Below are positions 54,011 through 62,952 of a DNA stretch of 64,000 nt, one piece after another. The translations under genes were made by a program, and so were the position numbers. The DNA comes from Promethearchaeota archaeon (GTDB lineage: Archaea; Asgardarchaeota; Lokiarchaeia; Sigyniarchaeales; SOKP01). The notes below the pieces were generated by a model. It searched no databases. It was not told the origin of the DNA and saw nothing but the letters and a program-made list of their open reading frames with translations. Every line of letters begins with the position of its first letter. Positions within the stretch are counted from its first letter, which is position 1. The DNA lies in assembly GCA_030606485.1 (NCBI GenBank), contig JAUWGH010000004.1, forward strand, positions 124,001 through 188,000, read 5' to 3'.

Positions 54011-54283
54011 TCATAATGAGATTTTTATTATTTCTTTCATTTTTTTTTCTATTTTTGCATTTTTAATTGCTTTTTCAATATCTTCGTGTTTTGCTCCTTT
54101 AGAAATTTTTACTTTGTCTTTTAATGGCTCTAAGTGTTTAAAATTAACTCTTCTTCTTTTAACTACAAGTCCATCAACAAGAGCGAAATTTTTATCAATA
54201 ATTTCGATGATTACACATTTTTTTCCAGCTTCTCTTCCCGTTGTCTTTACGCAGACTCTTCCTATTTCGTATATTGTGCTCAT
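54011..54283 (-). CDS. Ribosomal protein eL14
   Basis: 90 residues: IYEIGRVCVKTTGREAGKKCVIIEIIDKNFALVDGLVVKRRRVNFKHLEPLK is a KOW-type SH3 barrel with the eL14 motif NFKHLEP. Large-subunit protein. In archaea it is grouped with cmk and eL34, as here. Confidence 0.93.
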   Translation of the reverse strand: MSTIYEIGRVCVKTTGREAGKKCVIIEIIDKNFALVDGLVVKRRRVNFKHLEPLKDKVKISKGAKHEDIEKAIKNAKIEKKMKEIIKISL

Positions 54284-54378
54284 TTTTAGGATTCACAACT
54301 TTTTAAATTTAATATTATCAATAATTTTTAAAATAATAATTTTTTTATTTTAGGAAGAATTAAATAATATTTTAAAAT

Positions 54379-54912
54379 TTAAGCCTTTTTGATTTCAGCA
54401 ACAATATTATCCACAATTTCTTCAATTGATAATTTTTCTGTATCAATTATGATATTATATAATTCTCTGATGACTTTTTCATCTTGTAAATCGATATTAT
54501 ATAATTTTTTAAATCTTCTTGCTTCACTCCATTCTCTACGTAATGTCTCATCTATTTTCTCTTTATAATTAGTTTCATCTCGGTTACTCATCCTTTTTAT
54601 ACGAGTTTCAAGAGGACAACGAAGTAATATTTTAAAATTGGCTTTATCCTTAAGAATGTAAGCACTTAATTGGCTATCAATAATGATATTCCCCATACTT
54701 GCGATATTATTTATTTTTTTATCCAGCATAATATCTATTTCGGGGTTTTTTTCAGCAAATTCAGTAAATTCTTTAAGAGACATATTTTGTTCTTTTGCAA
54801 GTTCCCTGAAAGCATCACCTGTAGAATAATAACGTAAATTAAAGGTTTCAGCGATTTTTTTACCTATTGTTGATTTCCCTGTTCCATGAAGTCCAGAGAT
54901 AGTAATTATCAA
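54379..54912 (-). CDS. cmk: Cytidylate kinase
   Basis: Phosphorylates CMP (and dCMP). 177 residues, the compact archaeal form. P-loop ISGLHGTGKSTIGKKIAE (residues 5-22), then YYSTGDAFRELAKE, IDSQLSAYILKD and RMSNRD. Between eL34 and eL14 on the minus strand, the standard archaeal SecY-operon tail. Confidence 0.93.
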   Translation of the reverse strand: MIITISGLHGTGKSTIGKKIAETFNLRYYSTGDAFRELAKEQNMSLKEFTEFAEKNPEIDIMLDKKINNIASMGNIIIDSQLSAYILKDKANFKILLRCPLETRIKRMSNRDETNYKEKIDETLRREWSEARRFKKLYNIDLQDEKVIRELYNIIIDTEKLSIEEIVDNIVAEIKKA

Positions 54913-54948
54913 AAAATCACTTAATGAATTATTGTTCCAATAAAATAA

Positions 54949-55224
54949 TTAAGATCCCTCAGCCCAAATTGATTCCTGAATCAATTTTTGAAGGCAAGAA
55001 GCACAAAATTTTCCACTATAGGGCCTTGTTGCCTTACGAGCAGTCTTAGGAATTTTTTTCATTTTCGAAGGTCTAACTCGCGGAATACCTTGCAGAGGGC
55101 GTTTACAGAGCATACAATGAGCTTTTTTTGGTTTTCTCCGTGAATAATGGATAACATTCTTATTTCCTGGTGTTGTTCTTTTATGGCGTGCTAAAGAATG
55201 ACTTCGATATGCTGGTTTTACCAT
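54949..55224 (-). CDS. Ribosomal protein eL34
   Basis: 91 residues: MVKPAYRSHSLARHKRTTPG, HCMLCKRPLQGIPRVRPSKMKKIP and KFCASCLQKLI. Zinc-type CxxC pairs and a basic head are those of eL34. Upstream of cmk. Confidence 0.93.
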   Translation of the reverse strand: MVKPAYRSHSLARHKRTTPGNKNVIHYSRRKPKKAHCMLCKRPLQGIPRVRPSKMKKIPKTARKATRPYSGKFCASCLQKLIQESIWAEGS

Positions 55225-55358
55225 ATTTAAGCATTACAAATTTTTTTAATATCTATCCGAATTATTATTTTAACTAAATATTCTTAATTTAATTAATTTT
55301 ATCCTTTTCCAAATATTTAATTTAAAGCATTTATATAATTGATTAAACAATACAGAAA

Positions 55359-56006
55359 TCAGAGATTTAATTTGTTTTTGAACTCTTTAAAAATTAAATA
55401 GAGTTTTTCTGCTAAATCATCTTGTTCTTGAGGAGTTAGTATAATATCATTCGAGATATTTTTAATTTTTATATAAAATGAATCAATTTTTTCCTTTATT
55501 GAATCAAGCCCAGGAAATTTTTCTAAAGAGATTAATAAATCCAGAAATAATTTTTTTAGTAGTTTACCAGTTGCAATATCTCTTAATTTTAATGCATCCA
55601 TTAAAGTAATAAAACTACTAGTAATTTCTGTAGAGATTCCCGGTAACTCAAGGACTGCTTGTTGAAGTTTAGGTTTTAGATTTTTATCTATAGTAGCTAT
55701 TGTCTTGTAATTTATATCTACTTGGTTTGGATTAAATTTCAAGTTGGCAACATTGTTAATAATATCAATTGCCATATGATAATCTTCAGAAAACCCCATT
55801 TTTTCTAAAAATATATTTAAATTTAACCCCTTATCTTGTAATTCGAAGTTAAATTGAATTAATTCTTGGATTGTGGACTTTATTGATTTTAAGTAGAAAT
55901 TTTCTTGAATTTCTCCCTTTGTATATTTTTTATGTATATTTATAATAGTTTTGACTAAAGCAAATAATTCTGATTCAATTTCAAGGATTGATTTATGGTC
56001 TTTCAT
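55359..56006 (-). CDS. ESCRT-I subunit Vps28 homologue
   Basis: 215 residues, all helical. Residues 9-80 fit the Vps28 N-terminal coiled-coil/headpiece (IESELFALVKTIINIHKKYTKG, compared with ELFAVVKTMQALEKAYIKD in human VPS28; later NIFLEKMGFSEDYHMAIDII like EFCRKFRLDCPLAMERI). Residues 115-215 fit the VHS-like C-terminal four-helix bundle (SSFITLMDALKLRDIA, compared with SLFITVMDKLRLEIRA). Length equals the eukaryotic protein (about 220). In eukaryotes Vps28 bridges ESCRT-I and ESCRT-II. No other ESCRT gene lies in the window; the next gene downstream on this strand is eL34. Comparison is from memory. Confidence 0.75.
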   Translation of the reverse strand: MKDHKSILEIESELFALVKTIINIHKKYTKGEIQENFYLKSIKSTIQELIQFNFELQDKGLNLNIFLEKMGFSEDYHMAIDIINNVANLKFNPNQVDINYKTIATIDKNLKPKLQQAVLELPGISTEITSSFITLMDALKLRDIATGKLLKKLFLDLLISLEKFPGLDSIKEKIDSFYIKIKNISNDIILTPQEQDDLAEKLYLIFKEFKNKLNL

Positions 56007-56027
56007 ATGAATCTATTTTTATGTTTA

Positions 56028-56975
56028 TTATAACGTCCCTAAAATCGTAGGTTTTAGTAAAAAGAATATGATTGCAGTGATTATTCCTATAGAAACAGAG
56101 GATAAATATACTCGGAAAGTAGATGAATTGGCGAGTTCTCTTATTGCAATTGTCATATTCATTGGGATCCAAACAATTAGCACAATAGCATCAATAATAT
56201 CTAACGCCATCCAGGTTGGAGACTGAAAAATTGTATCAAACATAGTGCTGTAAAAAGAAAAGTTAAAGGGGAGGGATATTTGTTGAGTAGGTAATGCAAT
56301 TAGGATAATTAATACTTTTATTAATCCTGTAATTATAAGAGGTGTAAAAGCACAGAATAACATATTGTATTTATTAGCTTCTTGTTTTTGCAGTAGAGTC
56401 CCTGATTTATATATACTAAATACAGATGCTTCTTCTGCCAATTTAGCCCTTTCTTTTTCATCTCTATCTTTTTTTTTCCCAAAACGGTCTTCTAATCTTT
56501 CAGTAAAACCTATAGAGTAATTTGCTCCTTTTATAAAAAAGTAGGACAAAACTACAAGAAGTAGAATGTAATAAACAAAGCCAAAGGCAAAAAATGCTAA
56601 ATAAACAGTTAAAAAATAACCAAATAAGATGGTTACATCATAAGGATTAACAGGAGTTCCATTAATATCAATAATTTGAAAATGAGAAAATAAAGCTAAC
56701 CCAAAAAGTCCATAAATTAATGAATTAAAAAGTATGATAAAAAAACCAGGGGCGGAATCTCGTTTATGATTAATATCCCAGAATGCTTTCGCAGGATTGG
56801 TGATTAAGAGATATAATCTAGCTAAAAAACTCTCTGGATTGCTCCATTCTGCCTCATATCTCTTAAAAAATAAAAATTTTTCAATACGTTCTATACGCAA
56901 TCTCTTACCACAGAAAGTACAGACATAAGAATCCCTTGGTGGAGCATTTCCACATCTCGGGCAGCGCATTGACAC
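56028..56975 (-). CDS. Zinc-ribbon Yip1-like membrane protein
   Basis: 315 residues. Residues 1-25 form a zinc ribbon (MRCPRCGNAPPRDSYVCTFCGKRL). About five TM helices follow from residue 75, introduced by PESFLARLYLLITNPAKAFWDINHK, the entry motif of Yip1 domains. A charged cytosolic loop lies at about 165-195 (RLEDRFGKKKDRDEKERAKL). Eukaryotic Yip1 proteins act in ER-Golgi trafficking with Rab GTPases; bacterial and archaeal relatives have unknown roles. It is 21 nt upstream of the Vps28 gene, most likely one operon. Confidence 0.75.
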   Translation of the reverse strand: MSMRCPRCGNAPPRDSYVCTFCGKRLRIERIEKFLFFKRYEAEWSNPESFLARLYLLITNPAKAFWDINHKRDSAPGFFIILFNSLIYGLFGLALFSHFQIIDINGTPVNPYDVTILFGYFLTVYLAFFAFGFVYYILLLVVLSYFFIKGANYSIGFTERLEDRFGKKKDRDEKERAKLAEEASVFSIYKSGTLLQKQEANKYNMLFCAFTPLIITGLIKVLIILIALPTQQISLPFNFSFYSTMFDTIFQSPTWMALDIIDAIVLIVWIPMNMTIAIRELANSSTFRVYLSSVSIGIITAIIFFLLKPTILGTL

Positions 56976-57184
56976 AGATATTCTACTTTTTTTTTAATTT
57001 TTTGTTATATTATAGATATTGTGTTCTATATTTTTATTTTTATTTCATTATTTTTTACCCAGATAATTTTAACTACAAAATAAATTTTTATTGTGAATAA
57101 CCAATAAATGTGAAGATCTTGTGATATTTCAAGAAAAAAATAAAAAAAAAAGAATAGTAACTTAAATAAAAATTAAGTGTTCTT

Positions 57185-57418
57185 TTACCTAGTAGCGTTT
57201 CGAATATCTAAAGCAGTAATACGCTTCCTTTTATCGGCTTTAGTTAATTTTATAGATTCTTTGGTAATATCAGCTGCCGCTTTTTCTAAATATCCAATTA
57301 ATTTATTAAGAGCTTCTGCTGCTACTAATTTAGCACCTTGTGATTTCATTAAGCGTCTAATAGGTGCTTTCGCGATATATACTGCACCTTTTTTCTTTGC
57401 AGGTTCTTTTTTTGCCAT
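57185..57418 (-). CDS. Archaeal histone with basic N-terminal tail
   Basis: 77 residues: a lysine-rich tail MAKKEPAKKKGAV, then a single histone fold (IAKAPIRRLMKSQGAKLVAAEALNKLIGYLEKAAADITKESIKL...KRKRITALDIRNATR). ATG 57418 is the start because GGAGG lies just upstream; the frame's TTG at 57433 would translate the binding site itself. Typical archaeal histones have almost no tail, so the short tail is notable. Forms DNA-wrapping dimers and oligomers. The convergent gap 57434-57688 downstream side shows no other feature. Confidence 0.93.
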   Translation of the reverse strand: MAKKEPAKKKGAVYIAKAPIRRLMKSQGAKLVAAEALNKLIGYLEKAAADITKESIKLTKADKRKRITALDIRNATR

Positions 57419-57688
57419 AATATTTTCCTCCAATTTTTTTTTATCAAAATACTATTTTTTAAAAAAATTTTTTTCTAAATAAACCTATACCTTTCTAATA
57501 TATAAATTTCACGATTCAAATAGCAATAATCTTTAATTCTATTATATTTTTTTGATTGGTTGCAAATAATTTTAATGTATAAATTCCGACAAAATAAAAA
57601 ATCAAATTTAAAAAAAAAGCATTAAATATAAAAATTGGTTTAAAATTCACATAAAGAAGAATTAATTTTCTTTATTTCATATTTGTTT

Positions 57689-58741
57689 TTATTTCAGTTT
57701 TACTAGAATTCCATTACTCTCTTTTAAAATTTTATATTCCTTCAAATTAAATTTTTTAAGTAATTCTAAATTTGTCTTCAAATGACTTGTTATTTCAGAA
57801 ACTCTTATTCGAGATTCTCCATTAGCTATTGACATAATTGGGATTAATTGATCAGCTAGATAATTATCCACAGGTATATTATTTTTAATATGGGAAATAA
57901 TTGCATTTGCAGCATGTTTTCCTACCTTTTCGGACGAAATACCTCTTTCTCCCAAGATTGTTCCTGAACTAATACAAGCATTTGTATCTGACTCAGACCA
58001 TAAACAAACACCTACTCCAGTACTATATGTTTTTACATATTTTGTAAAAATAGAGGATTCTAAATTTAATTTTTGTTTTAATTCAGTCTCTATGGTTTTT
58101 TTAATACGTTCTGCAACCTGTGGTTTTTTTAAGGGTTCTGCGCATATGATTTGACCTTTTATTTGGTTGATTTTTCCTAAATCAACGATTTCTATTGGTT
58201 TTATTGGTTGTATAGAACCAAATATTGTGAAGTGCAAGTGTGCACCTCCTTTGGGATAAAATCCATGGCGGTGTATTTTCAAATTGATTTTATATCCTAC
58301 CTGTTCATAAATTTTAAAAAGAACATTTGTTAAAAAAGAAGTTCCTGGTGCCCATTTTCCAAAGGTTCCGCCACCTTTTATTTCAATATCAATTTTTTTT
58401 CCGGAACCTAATCTCATACATGCAATTTGAACTGGTTGGAGCAATAAAGCAACATTACCCGCTGTTTCAACCTTTATAATTAAATTTTCCTTAAACTCAT
58501 CCCCAGGAGAAAATTCAATTTCTGTGGTCCCTACTGAAGATTTAGATAAATACCCGTCAGTAAGTTTTTCCAATATTTGTAATCCGCGTAAATGTTGTAA
58601 TCGTAATCCTGGTTTTGGTCTGTTTGCTCTAATTTTTTTAACTATTATTGGGATTTGTTTTAATACAGAAAAGCCTGATGATAACCGTAATATCGATCCA
58701 CCGCCCTCAAGAAGTGATCCATCAATAGCTAACGGTTCCAT
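57689..58741 (-). CDS. rtcA: RNA 3'-terminal phosphate cyclase
   Basis: Converts the 3'-phosphate of RNA to a 2',3'-cyclic phosphate with ATP. 350 residues. DGSLLEGGGSILRLSSGFSVLKQIPI at the N-terminus, KPGLRLQHLRGLQILEKLTDG, and the C-terminal DQLIPIMSIANGESRIRVSEITSHLKTN fit the family; the adenylated histidine region is QHLRG and the later KHAANAIISH. Four bases separate it from the Nudix-NMNAT fusion upstream. Confidence 0.92.
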   Translation of the reverse strand: MEPLAIDGSLLEGGGSILRLSSGFSVLKQIPIIVKKIRANRPKPGLRLQHLRGLQILEKLTDGYLSKSSVGTTEIEFSPGDEFKENLIIKVETAGNVALLLQPVQIACMRLGSGKKIDIEIKGGGTFGKWAPGTSFLTNVLFKIYEQVGYKINLKIHRHGFYPKGGAHLHFTIFGSIQPIKPIEIVDLGKINQIKGQIICAEPLKKPQVAERIKKTIETELKQKLNLESSIFTKYVKTYSTGVGVCLWSESDTNACISSGTILGERGISSEKVGKHAANAIISHIKNNIPVDNYLADQLIPIMSIANGESRIRVSEITSHLKTNLELLKKFNLKEYKILKESNGILVKLK

Positions 58742-58745
58742 AGAG

Positions 58746-59870
58746 TTAATTCCTATTCAATTTTTTAATTCTTTCAATTCCATCAAATTTTATAATTAAA
58801 TTAGCAACAGGCTTAGGAACTAATTCAATCCATTTATTATCATTTTTTAAAATTAGTTCTCTAATATAAGCTCCATTAAATTCATCTTTATGATAGTATT
58901 TTGGTTTTATAATATCGCACTTTTTTCCTAAAAAGAGATTTCGCATCCACTCATTTGGAGTATATATGATGTCAAAATCACCGACAATCTTGAAGATATT
59001 ATCAACCCATTTTTTTGCATCATACATATCTGGTATTTCATAGATAATAATTTTTTTTAAATCTATGCCGTTTTTTTTTAAAGATTCAGTAATAAAACTT
59101 TTTCGTTCTTTAAAACTAAAGGGATTCATTTTTGTATTGTATTCTTGAGAACTCCCTATTCCGATTTTCAGTTGTGTATTTTCTTCTACTATTGTTTTAA
59201 TAATATGTAAATGTCCGTAATGAAAGGGTTGGAATCTCCCAATAAATAATGCACATCGATTTTTTTTATCTAATTCAGGTTTTTCTTTAAAAAGGTTGAT
59301 TATATCCATATTTATAAAAATGTTCCATAATTTTTTGGGTATTGGGATAAAATTTTTTGCTTTTAATAATCGATTCAGCTCATCTTTAGAGTAAAATCGA
59401 CTAAATTCAATATCAACTTCATTAGGGTTTAGATGGATATTAGAATCAACTAAAGCAATAAAGATATAACTAATCTCAAATAATTCTTCAAGTTTTTGTT
59501 CTAATGCATAAAATTCGATTTTTTGCGGATATACTCCCATCTCTTCAAATAGTTCCCTCTCAGACTCTTGAATAATATCTTTAAAACTTAATTTTTTCTT
59601 GTAATTAATATGTCCAGAAGCTGAATCCGTATAAAAATTTGGATAAACTTTTTTATTTTTACTTCTTTTTTGGATTAAATATTTAACCGTTCCATTCTTA
59701 TCTACAAAGAAAGCAAAGATACGCACTATAAGATGGTATAGATTCTTTTCATGAACAATTTTTCTTTTTTCCGGAAAAATATAAGGAGATATTTTACCTG
59801 TATGTAGATATTTTATATCTTCTTTTTTAATGCATGCTAAAAGCTCATCTGGATCATCAAATTCTGTCAT
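58746..59870 (-). CDS. Nudix-NMN adenylyltransferase fusion
   Basis: 374 residues. N-terminal Nudix domain (about 45-175): FTDSASGHINYKKKL then the box ESERELFEEMGVY, similar to isopentenyl-diphosphate isomerase-type Nudix. C-terminal nucleotidyltransferase (about 207-345): ALFIGRFQPFHYGHLHIIKTI (HXGH-type), GIGSSQEYNTKMNPFSFKERKSFI and YYHKDEFNGAYIRELI, the archaeal NMNAT (NadM). Makes NAD from NMN; the Nudix half may remove oxidised or faulty dinucleotides. Known bacterial NadM fusions have the reverse domain order. Confidence 0.85.
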   Translation of the reverse strand: MTEFDDPDELLACIKKEDIKYLHTGKISPYIFPEKRKIVHEKNLYHLIVRIFAFFVDKNGTVKYLIQKRSKNKKVYPNFYTDSASGHINYKKKLSFKDIIQESERELFEEMGVYPQKIEFYALEQKLEELFEISYIFIALVDSNIHLNPNEVDIEFSRFYSKDELNRLLKAKNFIPIPKKLWNIFINMDIINLFKEKPELDKKNRCALFIGRFQPFHYGHLHIIKTIVEENTQLKIGIGSSQEYNTKMNPFSFKERKSFITESLKKNGIDLKKIIIYEIPDMYDAKKWVDNIFKIVGDFDIIYTPNEWMRNLFLGKKCDIIKPKYYHKDEFNGAYIRELILKNDNKWIELVPKPVANLIIKFDGIERIKKLNRN

Positions 59871-59888
59871 GAGATCTAATCCATCTAA

Positions 59889-60761
59889 TTAAACTAAGTT
59901 AAATTGATCTTTTTTAATATAAAATATTTCTCCAACAGAGATATTAAATGTTTGTGCAAAACTTTTCATATTTAGACTTAATTCTAAAAAATTAAAAGAA
60001 TCTCTCTTTAAAAGAGGATTCCTCGACACTTTTAAATAAGATGAGAGTTCTTCATAATAAGACAAAAAAATACATTCCAAATCTTTTCCTTTTAAATTCA
60101 TCTTATAAGAATCTTTATGAAGAAATTGAATTCCTAAATTTTTAGATTTATTTTCATTATCTAATTCAATATTTGTAATACAATTTCCAAAAGAATCAAT
60201 GTATTGAATTATTCCTTTAATTTTATTCTCTTCTTCAATTATTTTTGGAATTAAATTATTTAGTTGTTTTACATTATCGATTTCAAGAGGATTACCAAAA
60301 TCTTCAATAGAGATCCCCTTGGATAAATAAGCACTGACCGGAGCCATAATATCACGTCCATGAAAGGTGTCTGAAACTGGTTCTAAAAAATAATCTTGGT
60401 TAGAAATCTCAATTATTTTCGAAATATCCTCACTATCAATAATATACGTAAATAAACCATTGTCAGGACCAACAAAATAAAAACCTGAAGAAGTTTCAAG
60501 TATGATAATTTTTCTTGCACTTCCAACACCTGGATCAATAACTGCTACAAATATAGTGCCTTTTGGAAAATATTTATATGTCGAATTTAGAATGTAAGCA
60601 CCTTCAAGAATAGAAAACGGAGTTATGTTATGAGAAATATCAATTATTTTTACTATGGGATTAATTTTTAAAATTACTCCTTTCATGCACGCAACATAAT
60701 GCTGACCATTGGAGCCAAAATCAGTGATTAATGCAACGTGTTTATTAATTTTATTAGTCAT
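59889..60761 (-). CDS. SAM hydroxide adenosyltransferase (SAM hydrolase, DUF62)
   Basis: Hydrolyses S-adenosylmethionine to adenosine and methionine. 290 residues from ATG 60761 (an alternative TTG exists at 60782). VALITDFGSNGQHYVACMKGVIL, IDISHNITPFSILEGAYILNS, FVAVIDPGVGSARK and YFVGPDNGLFT are the family motifs, with the C-terminal beta-barrel after residue 175. Starts within the end of the TPR gene (overlap of about 8 nt), so it belongs to that operon. Confidence 0.9.
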   Translation of the reverse strand: MTNKINKHVALITDFGSNGQHYVACMKGVILKINPIVKIIDISHNITPFSILEGAYILNSTYKYFPKGTIFVAVIDPGVGSARKIIILETSSGFYFVGPDNGLFTYIIDSEDISKIIEISNQDYFLEPVSDTFHGRDIMAPVSAYLSKGISIEDFGNPLEIDNVKQLNNLIPKIIEEENKIKGIIQYIDSFGNCITNIELDNENKSKNLGIQFLHKDSYKMNLKGKDLECIFLSYYEELSSYLKVSRNPLLKRDSFNFLELSLNMKSFAQTFNISVGEIFYIKKDQFNLV

Positions 60762-61671
60762 TATGTTTATATTTTTTATCAATTTTATGAAATTCGCTTA
60801 AAGCCCGGCTTTTCAATGAATATTCTTCAGATTTTTCGAAATCCATAAGTTTTTCGGATAGATCAGCAGCTTTTCTATATAATGAATAAGCTGTATGGAA
60901 ATCATCGTTTTTAAGGGAATTTCTTGCCTTTAAAGCAACTTCCTCACGTTCTTTTATAATATTTGGGAGTTGTCTTGTATTAATTGCTTTTTCTTCTAAA
61001 GTTTTAGCCAATTTATCTTCATATATTTCAAGAGCCATCTTGGATGCTGTATCATATTTTTTTGCAGCCTTCTCATATTCATGATTTTTTATTGCTTCTT
61101 CTGCACTTTTAGTAATTTTATGCATTTCAATGTGAATTCCATCCTCGATTTTTCCCAAAAGTGCCTGAGCAAGCTTTCTATCTTCGATGTTACCACTTAA
61201 TAATGTCTTGGTTCTTTCTATTATTAATTTTTTTAGATTATCTGAATCAACAATATCTTTTAATTTTTCAATATAATTAATATAAATATGTTCTATTTTT
61301 TCTTCGATATTGAGAGATTTAATATTTGAATAATCTAATTCTTCTAATAATTTTGCTGAAGTTTGTAGGGAAGAAATATATGATTTTGCATCCTCATCTA
61401 TATTTAAAAACAGCCCAACAATTATTCCTTGAAGATACTTTTGAAATTTTGGGTGAAATTTGTATAAAAAAGAGAGAATTATTTGATTTTCAAGAGTAAT
61501 TTTATTTATTTCTTTTGAGTTATGATCAATTCTTATTCTTAATAATAAATCATCAGAAATTGGTGTTTGACGCTTTTGATCTTTAAAAAAGTAACCCAAA
61601 ATCTCAAATTCTGAATTTTTCTTCATAGCAATCAAAAAATAACCTTTAGGCATTATTGGAAACCGCTTCAA
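60754..61671 (-). CDS. Hypothetical protein with TPR-like C-terminus
   Basis: 305 residues. The first 120 residues look like a longin/Roadblock-like or other alpha/beta sensor (GYFLIAMKKNSEFEILGYFF). Residues 165-290 are helical with two TPR-type motifs: SAEEAIKNHEYEKAAKKYDTASKMALE and KARNSLKNDDFHTAYSLYRKAADLSEK. No family recognised. Followed closely by the SAM hydrolase and preceded by two small coiled-coil genes at short spacings, so probably cotranscribed. Confidence 0.65.
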   Translation of the reverse strand: MKRFPIMPKGYFLIAMKKNSEFEILGYFFKDQKRQTPISDDLLLRIRIDHNSKEINKITLENQIILSFLYKFHPKFQKYLQGIIVGLFLNIDEDAKSYISSLQTSAKLLEELDYSNIKSLNIEEKIEHIYINYIEKLKDIVDSDNLKKLIIERTKTLLSGNIEDRKLAQALLGKIEDGIHIEMHKITKSAEEAIKNHEYEKAAKKYDTASKMALEIYEDKLAKTLEEKAINTRQLPNIIKEREEVALKARNSLKNDDFHTAYSLYRKAADLSEKLMDFEKSEEYSLKSRALSEFHKIDKKYKHND

Positions 61672-61708
61672 AAGTATTATTAATTACAATGTTAACATAA
61701 AAGGTTTT

Positions 61709-62137
61709 TTATTTATTGGCTTGTAAAGCTCTCCCCATTAATTCACGGATACTTTGAACCACGGAAAGTAATTGAGTATAATATAAAGTATCAGAAACAG
61801 AAGATGAGACCTGCTTTATGATATTAATATTTTTTTGATGTTGTTCAGTAATATGTTCCACGCTTTTTTTTTCCCAGAGTTTTTTTACTTTAGCATTAGT
61901 TTCCTTAGATAATACACCTAATTGTTCATTGGATTTAACCCGAAATTGCCTTAAAACTTCAATTATTAACCGAATATTTTCAGTTAGGCTAACTATTTCT
62001 TTCGAGAAAGTTAAAGTCAGTTTATCAATATCTTCACTCATTTTTCCAACCTTATTTATTGTAACATCCAAACTATTAGTTATTTGATTTATTTTATTTA
62101 ATATCTCATCTATTAAATTTTCAGTCAATTTCTCCAC
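61709..62137 (-). CDS. Coiled-coil protein, 142 residues
   Basis: Almost entirely helical, heptads from residue 5 to 90 (for example IDEILNKINQITNSLDVTINKVGKM), followed by EHITEQHQKNINIIKQV and SVVQSIRELMGRALQANK. No cysteines of note. Lies 37 nt before the TPR gene and 21 nt after the 62159 gene. Might be the subunit of a coiled-coil complex with its neighbours; unknown. Confidence 0.65.
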   Translation of the reverse strand: MEKLTENLIDEILNKINQITNSLDVTINKVGKMSEDIDKLTLTFSKEIVSLTENIRLIIEVLRQFRVKSNEQLGVLSKETNAKVKKLWEKKSVEHITEQHQKNINIIKQVSSSVSDTLYYTQLLSVVQSIRELMGRALQANK

Positions 62138-62158
62138 CCTTCTTATTTTTAATTAAAT

Positions 62159-62560
62159 TTATGATGGTAATACCTGCTCTTTAAATTTATTAATTGAATC
62201 TAACGCTTCTTTAATTAAGAGGTCAACATTTTCTTGTTTTAATGTTTGTTCCGCGATACTAGAAAATGAATCTAAGTTTTGGATTAATTGCTCAATTGAA
62301 TCAATGGCTAAATTTTTTTGAAGTTTTTCTAATTCAATCGTTACATTTTTACCAATACTTTCTAAAGTGGAAATATGAGCAGTACCTCCATCTTCTATCT
62401 GAAATTTAAGATCACCAAATTGTTTAGAAAGATTGGATATTTTTTCTTCAATATTTTTATTTAAGCCATCTAATGATTCCTTTAAACCTTGAATTGCATT
62501 GCCTAACTGAGCGATTCTTTTATAAATATTTTGTAATAAATCGGTAAGCATTTCCGCCAT
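62159..62560 (-). CDS. Coiled-coil protein, 133 residues
   Basis: Helical protein with repeats such as NIYKRIAQLGNAIQGLKESLDGLNKNIEEKISNLSKQ. The second half is SIEQLIQNLDSFSSIAEQTLKQ and KEALDSINKFKEQVLPS. ATG start; first gene of the minus-strand operon 62560 to 59889. Weakly similar in style to the 61709 protein, but clear homology is not seen. Function unknown. Confidence 0.65.
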   Translation of the reverse strand: MAEMLTDLLQNIYKRIAQLGNAIQGLKESLDGLNKNIEEKISNLSKQFGDLKFQIEDGGTAHISTLESIGKNVTIELEKLQKNLAIDSIEQLIQNLDSFSSIAEQTLKQENVDLLIKEALDSINKFKEQVLPS

Positions 62561-62847
62561 AAATCATCATCACATTATATTAAATATTGAACTTTTTTTG
62601 TATAACCATCTAAGAGTTTTTAAGCTTATTATTTTTTTGTTAAAATTAAAAAGATTGTTATTAAATTTATTTTTATTGATTTTCCTAATTCATTGATAAA
62701 TTCAATAAATCATTGTCTTATGTTAATAAAATTTTTATTAATTTAACAATTAAATTGATAATAGAACAATAAGAAAAGAATTATTACAAAAAATTTATTT
62801 AAAAAACGCTCCCATGGCTAAGCTTGGTTTAAAGCGCTGGTCTTATA

Positions 62848-62900
62848 AGACATATAGACATACAAAAAAAATAAGAATTCTGTCTATAAGCATTTAGGAG
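62848..62900 (+). other. Predicted BHB intron in the anticodon loop of tRNA-Ile
   Basis: 4-bp helix CTTA/TAGG (one G-U), bulges TAA and AGA, inner helix including TATAGACA/TGTCTATA. Canonical intron position 37/38. Confidence 0.7.
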
Positions 62901-62922
62901 AACCAGAGAACGGGGGATCGAA

Positions 62923-62952
62923 AGAAAGAGCCATTTGGACTCATTCTGATAT
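62923..62952 (+). other. Predicted BHB intron in the T-loop of tRNA-Ile
   Basis: Outer helix GGGGG/CCCCC (the T-stem), 4-bp helix ATCG/TGAT, bulges AAA and ATG, inner helix GAA-GAG with CTC-TTC. Cuts AA^A and AT^G. Confidence 0.75.

Noticed and set aside
57419-57433. Histone start at TTG 57433
   Set aside because: Those codons are the Shine-Dalgarno region GGAGG of the ATG at 57418.
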